A stretch of DNA of 64,000 nt from Caldicellulosiruptor hydrothermalis 108 (GTDB taxonomy: Bacteria > Bacillota > Thermoanaerobacteria > Caldicellulosiruptorales > Caldicellulosiruptoraceae): contig NC_014652.1 of NCBI RefSeq assembly GCF_000166355.1, forward strand, positions 2,342,501 through 2,406,500, written 5' to 3'. This document shows, piece after piece, positions 1 through 8,333 of this stretch (position 1 is its first letter; every line of letters starts with the position of its first letter). Under the pieces are notes generated by a model. It did no database searches, had not been told where the DNA came from, and was given only the letters and a program-made list of their open reading frames with translations. Made by a program: the position numbers and the translations under genes.

Positions 1-770
1 AATTCTAATATGCAGTAGTTCTTTTCTACATCCAAGCGAAAGCTTGCTTCTTCTTTATCATCCTGGTAAGCCTTTTGAAGTTCTTGGGAAACACTTTCAA
101 CTATCTCAGAAGACTCTTCTTCTTTTTCTGCTTTTTCGGCTGACTCTTGGAGCATCTCACCTTCTGTTTCTTGTTCTTTTTCTTGCACGATTTCCTTTTC
201 AACATCCTGGCTGCAATTCTCACCTAAGCTTTGGTCATCATCTTTTGAAGAAAAGCTCTCAGTTTTTTCTTCTTTCTCTACTTCCACTTCTTTTTTCTCA
301 TCGTGATTATCCATCTCTTTTTTATATCGATTTTTCTTACTTTCACCCTTTTCAAAACTTCTTAGAATATCTCTTTCCATTTCATATAAACTGCTATCAT
401 CAAAGCTTCCTATCAGAATGAAATTAAGTTTTCCTTTCCTCTCTTTTGCAATGGCAAACCCGGAAAGGTCTGAAATTTTCAAGCTGCTTTTGAACAAATT
501 AAACCTACTTGTGGAAAGAAACTGGACAATATCCCCTTTTTGCGGTTTTGAAAGTGTAGTCAAAAACACTGGAGAATATCCATCCGATTTTCTCACAATA
601 CCCCAAAAAGTTATTTTATCCTCTGTCTCTTCCAATCCCTGGATAACAATTTCCAAGTTAACTGTGTCTACAATTGCCTGAACCTTGACATATCCAAACG
701 GGATTTTTCCTTTCTGTTCAATTCCCTTTAAGATTACAACAAATCTTGTGAATGGCAAATTCTCTATCAA
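1..770 (-). CDS. Unrecognised protein with acidic C-terminal region (3' end outside window)
   Basis: An open minus-strand frame runs from a TTG at 770 off the left edge with no stop, giving at least 256 residues. I do not recognise the family. The first ~150 residues look like a folded domain with alternating hydrophobic strands (starting LIENLPFTRFVVILKG). From about residue 140 the protein becomes very rich in Glu, Lys, Ser and Gln with a probable coiled-coil character. An in-frame stop at 788-786 lies just upstream and a GGGAGG ribosome site sits 9 bases before the TTG, which fixes the start. That ribosome site lies inside the 3' arm of the pckG terminator hairpin and the TTG lies in its T tract, so translation may depend on read-through from pckG. 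The plus-strand frames here are shadows. Confidence 0.75.
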   Translation of the reverse strand, partial: MIENLPFTRFVVILKGIEQKGKIPFGYVKVQAIVDTVNLEIVIQGLEETEDKITFWGIVRKSDGYSPVFLTTLSKPQKGDIVQFLSTSRFNLFKSSLKISDLSGFAIAKERKGKLNFILIGSFDDSSLYEMERDILRSFEKGESKKNRYKKEMDNHDEKKEVEVEKEEKTESFSSKDDDQSLGENCSQDVEKEIVQEKEQETEGEMLQESAEKAEKEEESSEIVESVSQELQKAYQDDKEEASFRLDVEKNYCILE

Positions 771-818
771 AACAAAAGACCTCCCTCACAATCTTTATAT
801 CAGTATATGAAGGAGGCC
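768..818 (-). terminator. Rho-independent terminator after pckG, overlapping the next gene's start
   Basis: In the minus-strand transcript GGCCTCC (818-812) pairs with GGAGGTC (784-778) and is followed by TTTTGTTTTG. The pairing is 7 bp with one G-U. The loop is long (~27 nt), so it is only moderately strong. The 3' arm contains the Shine-Dalgarno sequence of the downstream unrecognised gene. Confidence 0.6.
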
Positions 819-838
819 TTCTGTTTGGTGATTTATTT

Positions 839-2605
839 CTATTTTGAAAGTCTTTGTTTTAGCTTTTCATTCTCTTCAATGAGCTCTCTCGGGAGCCTGT
901 CTCTAAACTGGCTTAAAAACTCTCTTGAAGCCTCAGCCTCTTTTAACCACAATTCTTTGTCTATCTCAAGAAGCTTTTCTACCGTCTGTTTGTCTATGTC
1001 AAGACCATCTAAGTAAAGGTCATCGACATATGGTACATAACCAATTGGAGTCTCTTTTGCTTCTACTTTGCCTTCACATCTTTCGATTATCCACTTGAGC
1101 ACTCTCAAGTTCTCACCAAACCCTGGCCAGATGAACTTGCCATTTTCGTCTTGTCTAAACCAGTTTACATGGAAAATCTTCGGCGGGTTTGGAATCTTCT
1201 TGCCCATCTCAAGCCAATGTGCAAAATAGTCAGCCATGTTATATCCGCAGAACGGAAGCATTGCCATCGGGTCGCGACGAACAACACCTACCTTGCCCAT
1301 TGCAGCAGCAGTCGTTTCAGATGCCATTGTAGCACCGACATATACACCATGCTGCCAGTCAAATGCTTCATATACAAGCGGTGCAACCTTTGCACGTCTG
1401 CCGCCAAATATTATTGCCGAAATGGGTACGCCATTTGGATTTTCCCACTCCTTTGAAATTGATGGACACTGTGCAGCTGGTGCTGTGAACCTTGCGTTCG
1501 GGTGTGCACCCTTTTCACCGCTGTCTTTTGTCCATGGTCTTCCAAGCCAGTCAATACCTCGCTCTGGCGGTTCTCCGTCCATACCTTCCCACCAAACTGT
1601 TCCATCTTCTTTTAAAAGAACATTTGTATATATAGTATTTCTCTTTATGGTTTCCATGGCATTTGGATTTGTCTTATAACTTGTGCCAGGCGCAACACCA
1701 AAAAACCCTGCTTCAGGGTTGATAGCCCACAATCTTCCATCTTCGCCAATCCTCATCCATGCAATGTCATCCCCCACAGTCCACACCTTGTAGCCCAGCT
1801 TTTTAAGAGGCTCTGGTGGAATAAGCATAGCTAAGTTTGTCTTACCACATGCGCTTGGAAAAGCACCTGCAATGTATGTTACCTTGCCGCTTGGGTCTTC
1901 AATTCCAACAATGAGCATGTGTTCTGCAAGCCAGCCTTCTTTTCTTCCCAGATAGCTTGCAATTCTGAGCGCAAAACATTTCTTTGAAAGAATAACATTT
2001 CCACCATAACCTGAGTTAACACTCATAATTGTGTTGTCCTGTGGAAAATGACAGATATATCTCTTTTCTGGGTCAAGTGTCGCTTTGGAGTGAAGTCCCT
2101 TTACAAAATCAGGCGAGCTTCCTAAATGCTTTAATGCAACATCACCAATTCTTGCCATGATTCTGAGATTTAAAACAACATATATGCTGTCTGTAAGCTC
2201 AATGCCCACTTTTGAATATGGTGAGCCAACAGGTCCCATCAAATATGGTACAACATACATTGTTCTTCCTTTCATGGACCCATCAAAAAGTGAGTAAAGC
2301 ATCTTGTAAGCTTCGTTTGGGTCCATCCAGTTGTTTGTTGGCCCTGCCTCTTCTTTTGTTGGTGTGCAGATAAACGTTCTGTCTTCAACCCTTGCAACAT
2401 CGCTCGGATGTGTTCGGTGAAGGTAACATCCAGGAAGCTTTTCTTGGTTGAGCTCCATAAGTTCTCCTGACTCGAGAGCTTCTTTTATAAGCCTTTGTTT
2501 TTCTTCCTCGGAACCATCTATCCAGACAATCTTGTCTGGTTTAGTGAGTTTTGCCATCTCATCAATCCATTCATACACTGAGGGATGCAAGTTCACCTTT
2601 ACCAC
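839..2605 (-). CDS. pckG: Phosphoenolpyruvate carboxykinase (GTP)
   Basis: GTP-dependent PEP carboxykinase interconverts oxaloacetate + GTP and PEP + GDP + CO2, at the PEP-oxaloacetate node in the cytoplasm. The kinase P-loop PSACGKTN is at about residues 250-257 and the metal-binding GDDIAW at about 278-283. The PQDN segment, the GYGGN loop and the overall length (~588) fit the GTP family rather than the ATP family. A TTG start at 2626 is possible, but GTG at 2605 is preferred because GGTGGTGGAG ends 5 bases before it, while the TTG has no ribosome site. It has its own promoter at 2659-2688 and a terminator after it. Confidence 0.95.
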   Translation of the reverse strand: MVKVNLHPSVYEWIDEMAKLTKPDKIVWIDGSEEEKQRLIKEALESGELMELNQEKLPGCYLHRTHPSDVARVEDRTFICTPTKEEAGPTNNWMDPNEAYKMLYSLFDGSMKGRTMYVVPYLMGPVGSPYSKVGIELTDSIYVVLNLRIMARIGDVALKHLGSSPDFVKGLHSKATLDPEKRYICHFPQDNTIMSVNSGYGGNVILSKKCFALRIASYLGRKEGWLAEHMLIVGIEDPSGKVTYIAGAFPSACGKTNLAMLIPPEPLKKLGYKVWTVGDDIAWMRIGEDGRLWAINPEAGFFGVAPGTSYKTNPNAMETIKRNTIYTNVLLKEDGTVWWEGMDGEPPERGIDWLGRPWTKDSGEKGAHPNARFTAPAAQCPSISKEWENPNGVPISAIIFGGRRAKVAPLVYEAFDWQHGVYVGATMASETTAAAMGKVGVVRRDPMAMLPFCGYNMADYFAHWLEMGKKIPNPPKIFHVNWFRQDENGKFIWPGFGENLRVLKWIIERCEGKVEAKETPIGYVPYVDDLYLDGLDIDKQTVEKLLEIDKELWLKEAEASREFLSQFRDRLPRELIEENEKLKQRLSK

Positions 2606-2658
2606 CTTTTCTCCACCACCTTGCAAGTTTTGTTTATGATAATTGCAATTTGTATTAT

Positions 2659-2688
2659 ATTATACATTATAAAAGAGGAAATTGTCAA
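2659..2688 (-). promoter_or_regulatory. Promoter of pckG
   Basis: TTGACA (2688-2683), an 18-base spacer and TATAAT (2664-2659) on the minus strand. It predicts a start of transcription near 2652 and a ~45-nt leader. Consensus match only. Confidence 0.75.
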
Positions 2689-2769
2689 AAACAAAATACT
2701 CACTTTAAGGATAAATGAAATTTATCACTCTACTGAGTTGCATTTATTACCAAGTATTAAGAGCTTATT

Positions 2770-3618
2770 TTAACTTTTAAAAAATCCCTCTTCAAAGCAC
2801 TGGTAAAGTCTTATATAGTTATCCAACGACAAGTCCTCTGCTCTTAAGTTTTCATCAAGTCCAGCCATGTGGATAATCATTTTTAAATCATCTTTTGCAA
2901 TATCAAGCTGATTTGAAAGAGCATTTAGAATTGTCTTTCGGCGAGTTGAAAAACATGCATGGACTATTTTAAAAAACTTTTTTTCATCAACATTTGGCTT
3001 TTCAATTTTGAACCTTGCTCTCAAGACCGCAGAGTCAACCTCTGGCTTTGGATAAAAAACATTTTTGCTAACATAAAAGTAATCCTCTATCTCACAGTAA
3101 AAGTTCATTGCAACTGTGAGATTTCCATACTCTTTTGTTCCTGGTTTTGCTAAAAGCCTTTGCGCAACCTCTTTTTGAACCATGATTGTAAATTTTTCTA
3201 TATACTTTCTTTCTTTAAAAAGTTTAAAGAGTATCTGTGATGTGACATAATATGGCAGATTGCCAACAACATATACCTTATTATTATTTGTTAAATTTTT
3301 AACATTAAGTTCAAGAAAGTCACTATTTACTATTTGGACGTTTGAAAGGTTCTGGCAAACATCTTTTAAGACATTCAATATCTTTTTGTCAATCTCAACT
3401 GCAACTACCTTCTGTGCGGTTTTTGCCAAATAAACCGTAAGTGTTCCAGGGCCTGCACCTATCTCAATAACTTCTTTTCCTTCCGTCTGAGAAAATAAAA
3501 TGATTTTTCTCACCACATTTTCATCAACCAAAAAATTCTGACCAAGCTTTTTGTTTGGAGAAAGCCCATACTTTTCAAGAAGACTCAAAAGTTCCGATTT
3601 GGTAATGGCTGCATTCAC
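2770..3618 (-). CDS. rsmA: 16S rRNA dimethyladenosine transferase (KsgA/RsmA)
   Basis: RsmA dimethylates the two adjacent adenines in the 3'-terminal hairpin of 16S rRNA during small-subunit maturation, using S-adenosylmethionine. The SAM-binding EIGAGPG motif is at residues 52-58 and the catalytic NLPYY motif at 120-124. The N-terminal KLGQNFL is typical of the family and the length of 282 is normal. The start is a GTG that directly overlaps its AAAGGAG ribosome site, an unusually short spacing, so the true start may be slightly downstream. It follows yajC but a terminator hairpin separates them. Confidence 0.95.
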   Translation of the reverse strand: MNAAITKSELLSLLEKYGLSPNKKLGQNFLVDENVVRKIILFSQTEGKEVIEIGAGPGTLTVYLAKTAQKVVAVEIDKKILNVLKDVCQNLSNVQIVNSDFLELNVKNLTNNNKVYVVGNLPYYVTSQILFKLFKERKYIEKFTIMVQKEVAQRLLAKPGTKEYGNLTVAMNFYCEIEDYFYVSKNVFYPKPEVDSAVLRARFKIEKPNVDEKKFFKIVHACFSTRRKTILNALSNQLDIAKDDLKMIIHMAGLDENLRAEDLSLDNYIRLYQCFEEGFFKS

Positions 3619-3648
3619 TCCTTTTTAAAAGTTTATATCCAAACATTA

Positions 3649-3690
3649 AAAATAAATGGCTCTGAAGACTTTAAGCCCTCAGAACCATCT
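3649..3690 (-). terminator. Terminator between yajC and rsmA
   Basis: In the minus-strand transcript GGTTCTGA and TCAGAGCC form a stem around GGGCTTAAAGTCT, followed by ATTTATTTTTAAT. One G-U pair. It lies just after the yajC stop. Confidence 0.7.
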
Positions 3691-3696
3691 CTTTTT

Positions 3697-4062
3697 TTAA
3701 TCTTTGGGTTCAGCCTTTTTTAAAACCTCTTTAACTGCCCACTTGTAAATTTTGAGCTTTACCCTGTCTGCACCAACTTCAATTGTTAAAATATCATCCT
3801 TGATATTCACAATCTTGCCGATAATTCCAGCGTTTGTGACTATCTCATCTCCAACAATTAAAGAATTAATCATCTCTCTGAACTGTTTTTCTCTTCTTCT
3901 TTGTGGAACAATTATGAGAAGATAAAGAACCACAAACATCAATATAAGAGGTATGAACTGCGCAAGCAGAGCAAGTGCTGTTGCTCCTGCTGGTGCCTGC
4001 TGCTGAGAGCTTTGATTGCCTGCTGCATACGCAATTTCAAATAAAAGATTACTCAAGCTCAT
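3697..4062 (-). CDS. yajC: Preprotein translocase subunit YajC
   Basis: YajC is the small membrane partner of the SecDF/YidC translocation machinery. One membrane helix spans about residues 29-52, followed directly by the basic PQRRREKQ segment and the conserved VGDEIVTNAGIIGKI region. Length of 121 is normal. A GGGGG ribosome site precedes the ATG. The N-terminal segment before the helix is Gln/Ala rich and poorly conserved. secD and secF are not beside it in this window. Confidence 0.93.
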   Translation of the reverse strand: MSLSNLLFEIAYAAGNQSSQQQAPAGATALALLAQFIPLILMFVVLYLLIIVPQRRREKQFREMINSLIVGDEIVTNAGIIGKIVNIKDDILTIEVGADRVKLKIYKWAVKEVLKKAEPKD

Positions 4063-4087
4063 AAACTTTTTATCCCCCTGCCACCAT

Positions 4088-4117
4088 TTGATTTTTCAAA
4101 TTAGAATTATGCATAAT
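4088..4117 (+). promoter_or_regulatory. Possible promoter of the plus-strand radical SAM gene
   Basis: TTGATT (4088-4093), an 18-base spacer and CATAAT (4112-4117), about 65 bases before the TTG start at 4184. The -10 is imperfect. Confidence 0.4.
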
Positions 4118-4120
4118 AAT

Positions 4121-4148
4121 ATTATAACAGTTATCAAAAAATAGGCAA
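4121..4148 (-). promoter_or_regulatory. Promoter of yajC
   Basis: TTGCCT (4148-4143), a 16-base spacer and TATAAT (4126-4121) on the minus strand. It is back to back with the promoter of the plus-strand gene. Confidence 0.55.
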
Positions 4149-4183
4149 GCACTTTTGAAAGACTAAAAAGGGGGTTGTAAAAA

Positions 4184-5179
4184 TTGGAAAAATCTATTGG
4201 AAAACTTAAAATTGAAAGACTTTTTTCAGGTGGTGTCATCACAAACTACTACTGTTCTTCTGCCTGCAAGCACTGTCTTTACAACAGCTCTCCATCATGG
4301 AAAAAAGAATACATGACAGAGGAGATGGCAGACAAAGTATTCAAGACCTTAAAAAACTTTGGAGTTTTCTCGGTTCACATAGGCGGTGGAGAGCCTTTTT
4401 TGAATTTTGAAGGACTAAAAAAGGTCATTCATAAAGCAAATGAAAATGGGATTTACATTGAGTACATAGAGACAAACGCTTCGTGGGTTGAAAATGAAGA
4501 TAAGGTAAAAAGAAGATTAAAAGAATTGAAAAATCTCGGAATTGAAACAATACTTGTCTCAATCAGCCCTTTTCATAATGAATACATTCCATTTAAAAAG
4601 GTATTAAAATTAATTCAACTTATGGATGAAGTTGGTATTGGAATTTTCCCTTGGATTGAAGGCTTCGTAAATGAAATTAGAAGGCTGAATATAGACAAGA
4701 CACATTCTCTTTCTGAATACAAAGATTTATTTGGAGAAAACTATATAAGGCTTCTTCCACAAAGGTATTATCTTACCTTAAACGGAAGAGCAATCAAAAC
4801 GTTTGAAGAATATTTTCCAACAAAATCTGCTGATGACATAATTAAGAACTCACCTGCATGTTTTGAACTTTATAGCAAAAGCCATTTTCACATGGACCTT
4901 TTTGGCAATTTCATTCCAAATCCATGTGTTGGATTTAGAATCTCAATAGATGACCTTGGAAAAGAGCTTGACTCAAGCAAATACTTTTTTGTAAACTTAC
5001 TCTACACTAAAGGAATAAAAGGTCTATTTGAGTTTGCAAAAGAAAATTATGATTATACACCATCAAAAAGATTTTTAAACAAATGCAGCCTGTGTTTTGA
5101 TATTCGAAAATTTTTGGTGTTAGAGAAAAACATAGAAGCACCTGATTTGGGACCAAGAGAGTTTTATTTAAACTTTTAA
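4184..5179 (+). CDS. Radical SAM protein of unknown substrate
   Basis: A radical SAM enzyme of 331 residues. The cluster motif CX3CX2C is at Cys24, Cys28 and Cys31, followed by the HIGGGEPFLN motif near residue 65 that binds S-adenosylmethionine. A second set of cysteines (CVGF near residue 246 and CSLC near 305) resembles a SPASM-type auxiliary cluster site but is too sparse to be sure. The start is a TTG with AAGGGGGT just upstream. It is the only plus-strand gene between 1 and 48 kb and converges on the GT39 gene, sharing 12 bases. Its substrate cannot be read from the sequence and no precursor-peptide gene is visible beside it. Confidence 0.8.
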   Translation: MEKSIGKLKIERLFSGGVITNYYCSSACKHCLYNSSPSWKKEYMTEEMADKVFKTLKNFGVFSVHIGGGEPFLNFEGLKKVIHKANENGIYIEYIETNASWVENEDKVKRRLKELKNLGIETILVSISPFHNEYIPFKKVLKLIQLMDEVGIGIFPWIEGFVNEIRRLNIDKTHSLSEYKDLFGENYIRLLPQRYYLTLNGRAIKTFEEYFPTKSADDIIKNSPACFELYSKSHFHMDLFGNFIPNPCVGFRISIDDLGKELDSSKYFFVNLLYTKGIKGLFEFAKENYDYTPSKRFLNKCSLCFDIRKFLVLEKNIEAPDLGPREFYLNF

Positions 5180-6604
5180 ATCCTTTTTTAGCTTTTTCTT
5201 TAAAGTTTCTGCACCCATGCCACTTAGCAAAAAGAGGGTAAATATTGCTGGGTAGTGATACCGCGGCTGAACTTCTAAAAAGATATGAGCAGCAACATAT
5301 CCAAGAAATATTAGGCTTGTGAGCAAAATAACTTCATCGTTACTATTCTTTTTTCTGAAAATAGACGCAAAGACAATATAAAGTAAAATTGTGTAGTAAT
5401 AAAGCTGAGAAAGTATGTAGAAGATTGTTGGATGGCTTTTTATAAACTTTACAAACCATGTATTTTTATAAACCTTAAAAGTACTCCAAAAATACCCAAA
5501 ACTATCATCGCCCCATATTATTGAAATCTTTCTCGGAATAATAGAAAGAAATTTGTCTGGCTGCTTTTTGAGTCTTTGTATTCCTATTTTCATAGCCTCT
5601 TGATGCATCTTTTTAAAGTCATAGCCAAACTTCTCTACAAACAAGGAGTGTTTGCGGTTATTCATACCATAGGTAGTGTAGTCTGTGCCAATCATGAGAT
5701 TTAGTCCCATTGATGTCTGCCAAACAGGAACGCTTGTGAGACAGAAAATGAGATAACCTATTGTATAAAAAGCTGCAATATACGCTCCCAAAGAAGAAAG
5801 AGCAAGCTTTATAGCCTTGAGATTTCTATTTAGTCCACAAACTACTGCCCATACCAAGCAGGCTATAATCACCAATACACCCACAGGCCTTATATGGTTG
5901 GAAATTGCAATAAAGAGCCCTCCGAAAAAGGCAAAATTTATTTTTTCTTCTTTTATGCTTCTTACAATAAAATACAGCCCAAGCATGAAAAATACAATAA
6001 AAGGATGCTCAGATGCTAAAACCGAATTGTACATTATCTGTGAAGGCCAGAAAGCAAATAAAATGATGCTATAAAAAGCTGCATCTTTGCCAAAAAGGTA
6101 ATTAACCGTGTAAAAAATGATTATTCCCAGAATAACTGAAAGAAACACATTGAAAAGTTTTGCAACCAAAACGCTGCTACCAAAGATTTTAAATACAGAC
6201 GCTAAAATCAAAGAGTAACCAAATCTGAACCTAAAAAGGACAAACGTCTTGTCATAAGCATGAAAAAGTCCTCTTGAGGCATTTTTCGCATAAGAGTAAA
6301 AACAAAAATAATCTGAAACTGGCTTTGTTGGCATCAAAAGAACCCACAAAAGTCTTGGCAGGGCTATCAAAAAGAATATCGTAAATAGATTTATTTTCGT
6401 GAACAATAAGTCTTTTAGTTTGTATAACCCTAAAGTCATAATGCAAAAAGCACTTAGGGTCAACAAAATCAAAAGCCATATGCTAAAACTTTTTCCTGCC
6501 AGAAGTAAAATTCTGTAGTGATAGGATAAAAAAATGCTACTTAAAAGCAATATTGCAACCAAGTATTCGAATACTTTTGGGCACAATTTTTTAGATGCTT
6601 TCAT
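5168..6604 (-). CDS. GT39-like polyprenyl-phosphate-sugar glycosyltransferase
   Basis: A membrane protein of 478 residues with roughly ten hydrophobic helices, of the ArnT/PMT type (GT39 and relatives). These use polyprenyl-phosphate sugars on the outer membrane face. An acidic loop motif (PVSDY after the third helix) sits where this superfamily carries its catalytic acidic residue. It is the last gene of a gtrB-gtrA-GT39 operon, overlapping gtrA by 14 bases. The natural reading is that GtrB makes polyprenyl-phosphate-sugar, GtrA flips it and this enzyme transfers the sugar to an outside acceptor. The acceptor is unknown. Confidence 0.8.
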   Translation of the reverse strand: MKASKKLCPKVFEYLVAILLLSSIFLSYHYRILLLAGKSFSIWLLILLTLSAFCIMTLGLYKLKDLLFTKINLFTIFFLIALPRLLWVLLMPTKPVSDYFCFYSYAKNASRGLFHAYDKTFVLFRFRFGYSLILASVFKIFGSSVLVAKLFNVFLSVILGIIIFYTVNYLFGKDAAFYSIILFAFWPSQIMYNSVLASEHPFIVFFMLGLYFIVRSIKEEKINFAFFGGLFIAISNHIRPVGVLVIIACLVWAVVCGLNRNLKAIKLALSSLGAYIAAFYTIGYLIFCLTSVPVWQTSMGLNLMIGTDYTTYGMNNRKHSLFVEKFGYDFKKMHQEAMKIGIQRLKKQPDKFLSIIPRKISIIWGDDSFGYFWSTFKVYKNTWFVKFIKSHPTIFYILSQLYYYTILLYIVFASIFRKKNSNDEVILLTSLIFLGYVAAHIFLEVQPRYHYPAIFTLFLLSGMGAETLKKKLKKDLKV

Positions 6605-7058
6605 TATCTGCCTCCGCTTTTGTAAATACCCAAAACTTGTACAAAATATAGTTTACACCTTGAGCACATAAAGTTGCAAGTATTTTTGCAATCAAAATTG
6701 AGCTTGACAGATACAGCTTTGAAAGTTTTATCACTCCAATTGAAAGAATCAAAGAAATAACATTTGTAAAACCAAATTTAAAAGCTTTTATTAATACTTT
6801 TTTCCCTTTTGTTCTGTCTTCAAACGTCCACCTTTTGTTCATTAAAAAACTGTTAATCATTCCTGCTGTATATCCAAAAATCTGACTAAAAGAAGAATCT
6901 AAATGTAAAATAGAATAGCAAACAAAAAAGACAGCAAAATCAATTGCTGTATTTATAGCTCCTACAATTGAAAATTTGATAAGCTCAAACAGCTTTTCTA
7001 TTTTTGAATGAATTTTTAAAATTAGCTTCCCTTTATAGCTACTACTGTTCTTGTGCAT
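6591..7058 (-). CDS. GtrA family membrane protein (polyprenyl-phosphate-sugar flippase candidate)
   Basis: A 155-residue protein with four membrane helices typical of the GtrA/DPMS_TMD family. The signatures include the FSIVGAINTAIDF-type first helix and NKRWTF in the loop after helix two. Family members are thought to move polyprenyl-phosphate-linked sugars across the membrane. GAGGAGA lies before the ATG. It overlaps gtrB by 17 bases and the GT39 gene by 14, so the three are translationally coupled. Confidence 0.88.
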   Translation of the reverse strand: MHKNSSSYKGKLILKIHSKIEKLFELIKFSIVGAINTAIDFAVFFVCYSILHLDSSFSQIFGYTAGMINSFLMNKRWTFEDRTKGKKVLIKAFKFGFTNVISLILSIGVIKLSKLYLSSSILIAKILATLCAQGVNYILYKFWVFTKAEADNESI

Positions 7059-7998
7059 CTTCAGCTATCTCCTCGATAAAATATAACGGTCTTCTCTTTA
7101 CTTCTTTATAAATCTTCCCGATATACTCACCAATCAATCCCAGTGCAACAAGCTGAAGCCCACCTATGAACCAGATTGAAATAGTCAAGGAGGTCCAACC
7201 TGCAATAGCCTCTCCTCTTATCTTTTGAACTATTGCATATATCAAGATTGCAATACTGAGTAAAAACATCAAAAATCCCGCAGAGGTAATATACTTTATT
7301 GGCTTTACAGAAAATGAGGTTATCCCTTCAAAGGCAAAAGAAAGCATCTTTTTGAGTGGATACTTTGTGTTACCTGCAATCCTTTCTTGTCTTTCATAAT
7401 ACACAATTGTTGATTTGAGCCCAATCAGTGGAATTATCCCTCTCAAAAACAAATTTCTTTCTTCAAACTGCATCAAAAACTCCAAGGCTTTTTTACTCAA
7501 AAGCCTGTAATCAGCATGGTTATACACAATTTCAACTCCAAATGCCCGCATCAGCTTATAAAAACTCTGTGCTGTAAACCTTTTGAAAAATGTATCAGTT
7601 TTCCTGCTGCTTCGAACACCATACACAACATCATAGCCTTCCTCAAACTTTTTGATAAACTCGTCAATCACGTTTATATCATCTTGCAAATCAGCATCCA
7701 ATGTAATTACACAGTCACAAAACTTTGCTGCATAGCTCATTCCTGCCATAAGAGCGTTTTGATGCCCACAGTTTCTTGAAAGCTTGATGCCCAAAAATCT
7801 CTTATCCTTTGTGGCAGCTTTGATGAGTTCCCAAGTTCTATCTTTGCTTCCATCATCGACAAAGACAACTTTGCTTTCATTAGAAATTAGCTCTTTTTCA
7901 ATGAGGCTTTGCAGTTTTTCACCCATCTTTTGGATTGTGTAAGGAAGCATTTCTTCTTCGTTGTAGCAAGGGATTACAAAGTATACTTTTGGAGACAT
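7042..7998 (-). CDS. GT2 polyprenyl-phosphate glycosyltransferase (GtrB/DPM1-like)
   Basis: A family-2 glycosyltransferase expected to charge polyprenyl phosphate with a hexose at the inner membrane face. With numbering from the ATG at 7998, the nucleotide-binding VDDGS is at 47-51 and the metal-binding DADLQDD at 101-107. Two membrane helices occupy the C-terminal third, as in GtrB. An upstream ATG at 8031 is rejected: it lies only ~11 bases after the predicted transcription start and has no ribosome site, while AGGGGAGA precedes 7998 well. First gene of the operon with gtrA and GT39. Confidence 0.88.
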   Translation of the reverse strand: MSPKVYFVIPCYNEEEMLPYTIQKMGEKLQSLIEKELISNESKVVFVDDGSKDRTWELIKAATKDKRFLGIKLSRNCGHQNALMAGMSYAAKFCDCVITLDADLQDDINVIDEFIKKFEEGYDVVYGVRSSRKTDTFFKRFTAQSFYKLMRAFGVEIVYNHADYRLLSKKALEFLMQFEERNLFLRGIIPLIGLKSTIVYYERQERIAGNTKYPLKKMLSFAFEGITSFSVKPIKYITSAGFLMFLLSIAILIYAIVQKIRGEAIAGWTSLTISIWFIGGLQLVALGLIGEYIGKIYKEVKRRPLYFIEEIAEDAQEQ

Positions 7999-8048
7999 TG
8001 TTGCTCTCTCCCCTAATTGTTTATTCTTCATAGCATTTTACATTACCA

Positions 8049-8077
8049 AGTTTAACAATGATTGAACGTTTTGTAAA
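8049..8077 (-). promoter_or_regulatory. Promoter of the gtrB-gtrA-GT39 operon
   Basis: TTTACA (8077-8072), a 17-base spacer and TAAACT (8054-8049) on the minus strand, between the ABC-operon terminator and gtrB. Confidence 0.55.
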
Positions 8078-8102
8078 CAGTTTTTTAACAAAATTATTTT
8101 TG

Positions 8103-8148
8103 AAATAAAATAAAATAAAAAATGAGGCTACTTTTTCAAAATAGCCTC
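8103..8148 (-). terminator. Terminator of the ABC transporter operon
   Basis: In the minus-strand transcript GAGGCTA and TAGCCTC form a perfect 7-bp stem around TTTTGAAAAAG, followed by ATTTTTTATTTTATTTTATT. It directly abuts the stop of the 56-residue membrane protein gene. Confidence 0.85.
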
Positions 8149-8319
8149 TTATTTGTGTTTGGACATTTTCAATATTATTGCTATTCCAATAACTGCAAAT
8201 ACGATTGATAAAATAACCAAGTAAAGTTCTATACCACCTTTTCGGAAACTCAAAAGCCACACCAGAGAAAAAATAATTATAATTAAGAATAAGGTAAAAT
8301 AGAACCGTCTTAACCTCAT
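8149..8319 (-). CDS. Small two-helix membrane protein at the end of the ABC operon
   Basis: A 56-codon ORF, shorter than usual gene-calling cut-offs. ATG at 8319 is preceded by AGGGAGA at good spacing, and the TAA abuts the operon terminator. The product starts MRLRRFYF, has a strongly hydrophobic helix at about residues 6-24, a short basic loop (SFRKGG), a second helix at about 31-50 and a basic tail KMSKHK. Basic residues at both ends suggest both termini face the cytoplasm. It starts 14 bases after the oppF-like stop, so it is co-transcribed and probably coupled. I do not recognise it; a role in transporter assembly is only inference from position. The frame 8021-8260 on the same strand is a shadow. 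Confidence 0.7.
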   Translation of the reverse strand: MRLRRFYFTLFLIIIIFSLVWLLSFRKGGIELYLVILSIVFAVIGIAIILKMSKHK

Positions 8320-8333
8320 CTATTTCTCCCTAC

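Noticed and set aside
44..681. Plus-strand frames 44-421 and 418-681
   Set aside because: They are antisense to the open, acidic minus-strand frame that has a ribosome site at 785-780; their Phe/Leu/Ser-rich products are typical shadows.
1236..1679. Long plus-strand frame over pckG
   Set aside because: It lies wholly antisense to a well-conserved PEP carboxykinase and has no recognisable domain or ribosome site.
8021..8260. 79-codon minus-strand frame
   Set aside because: It crosses the operon terminator and the gtrB promoter and overlaps the better-supported 8149-8319 frame.
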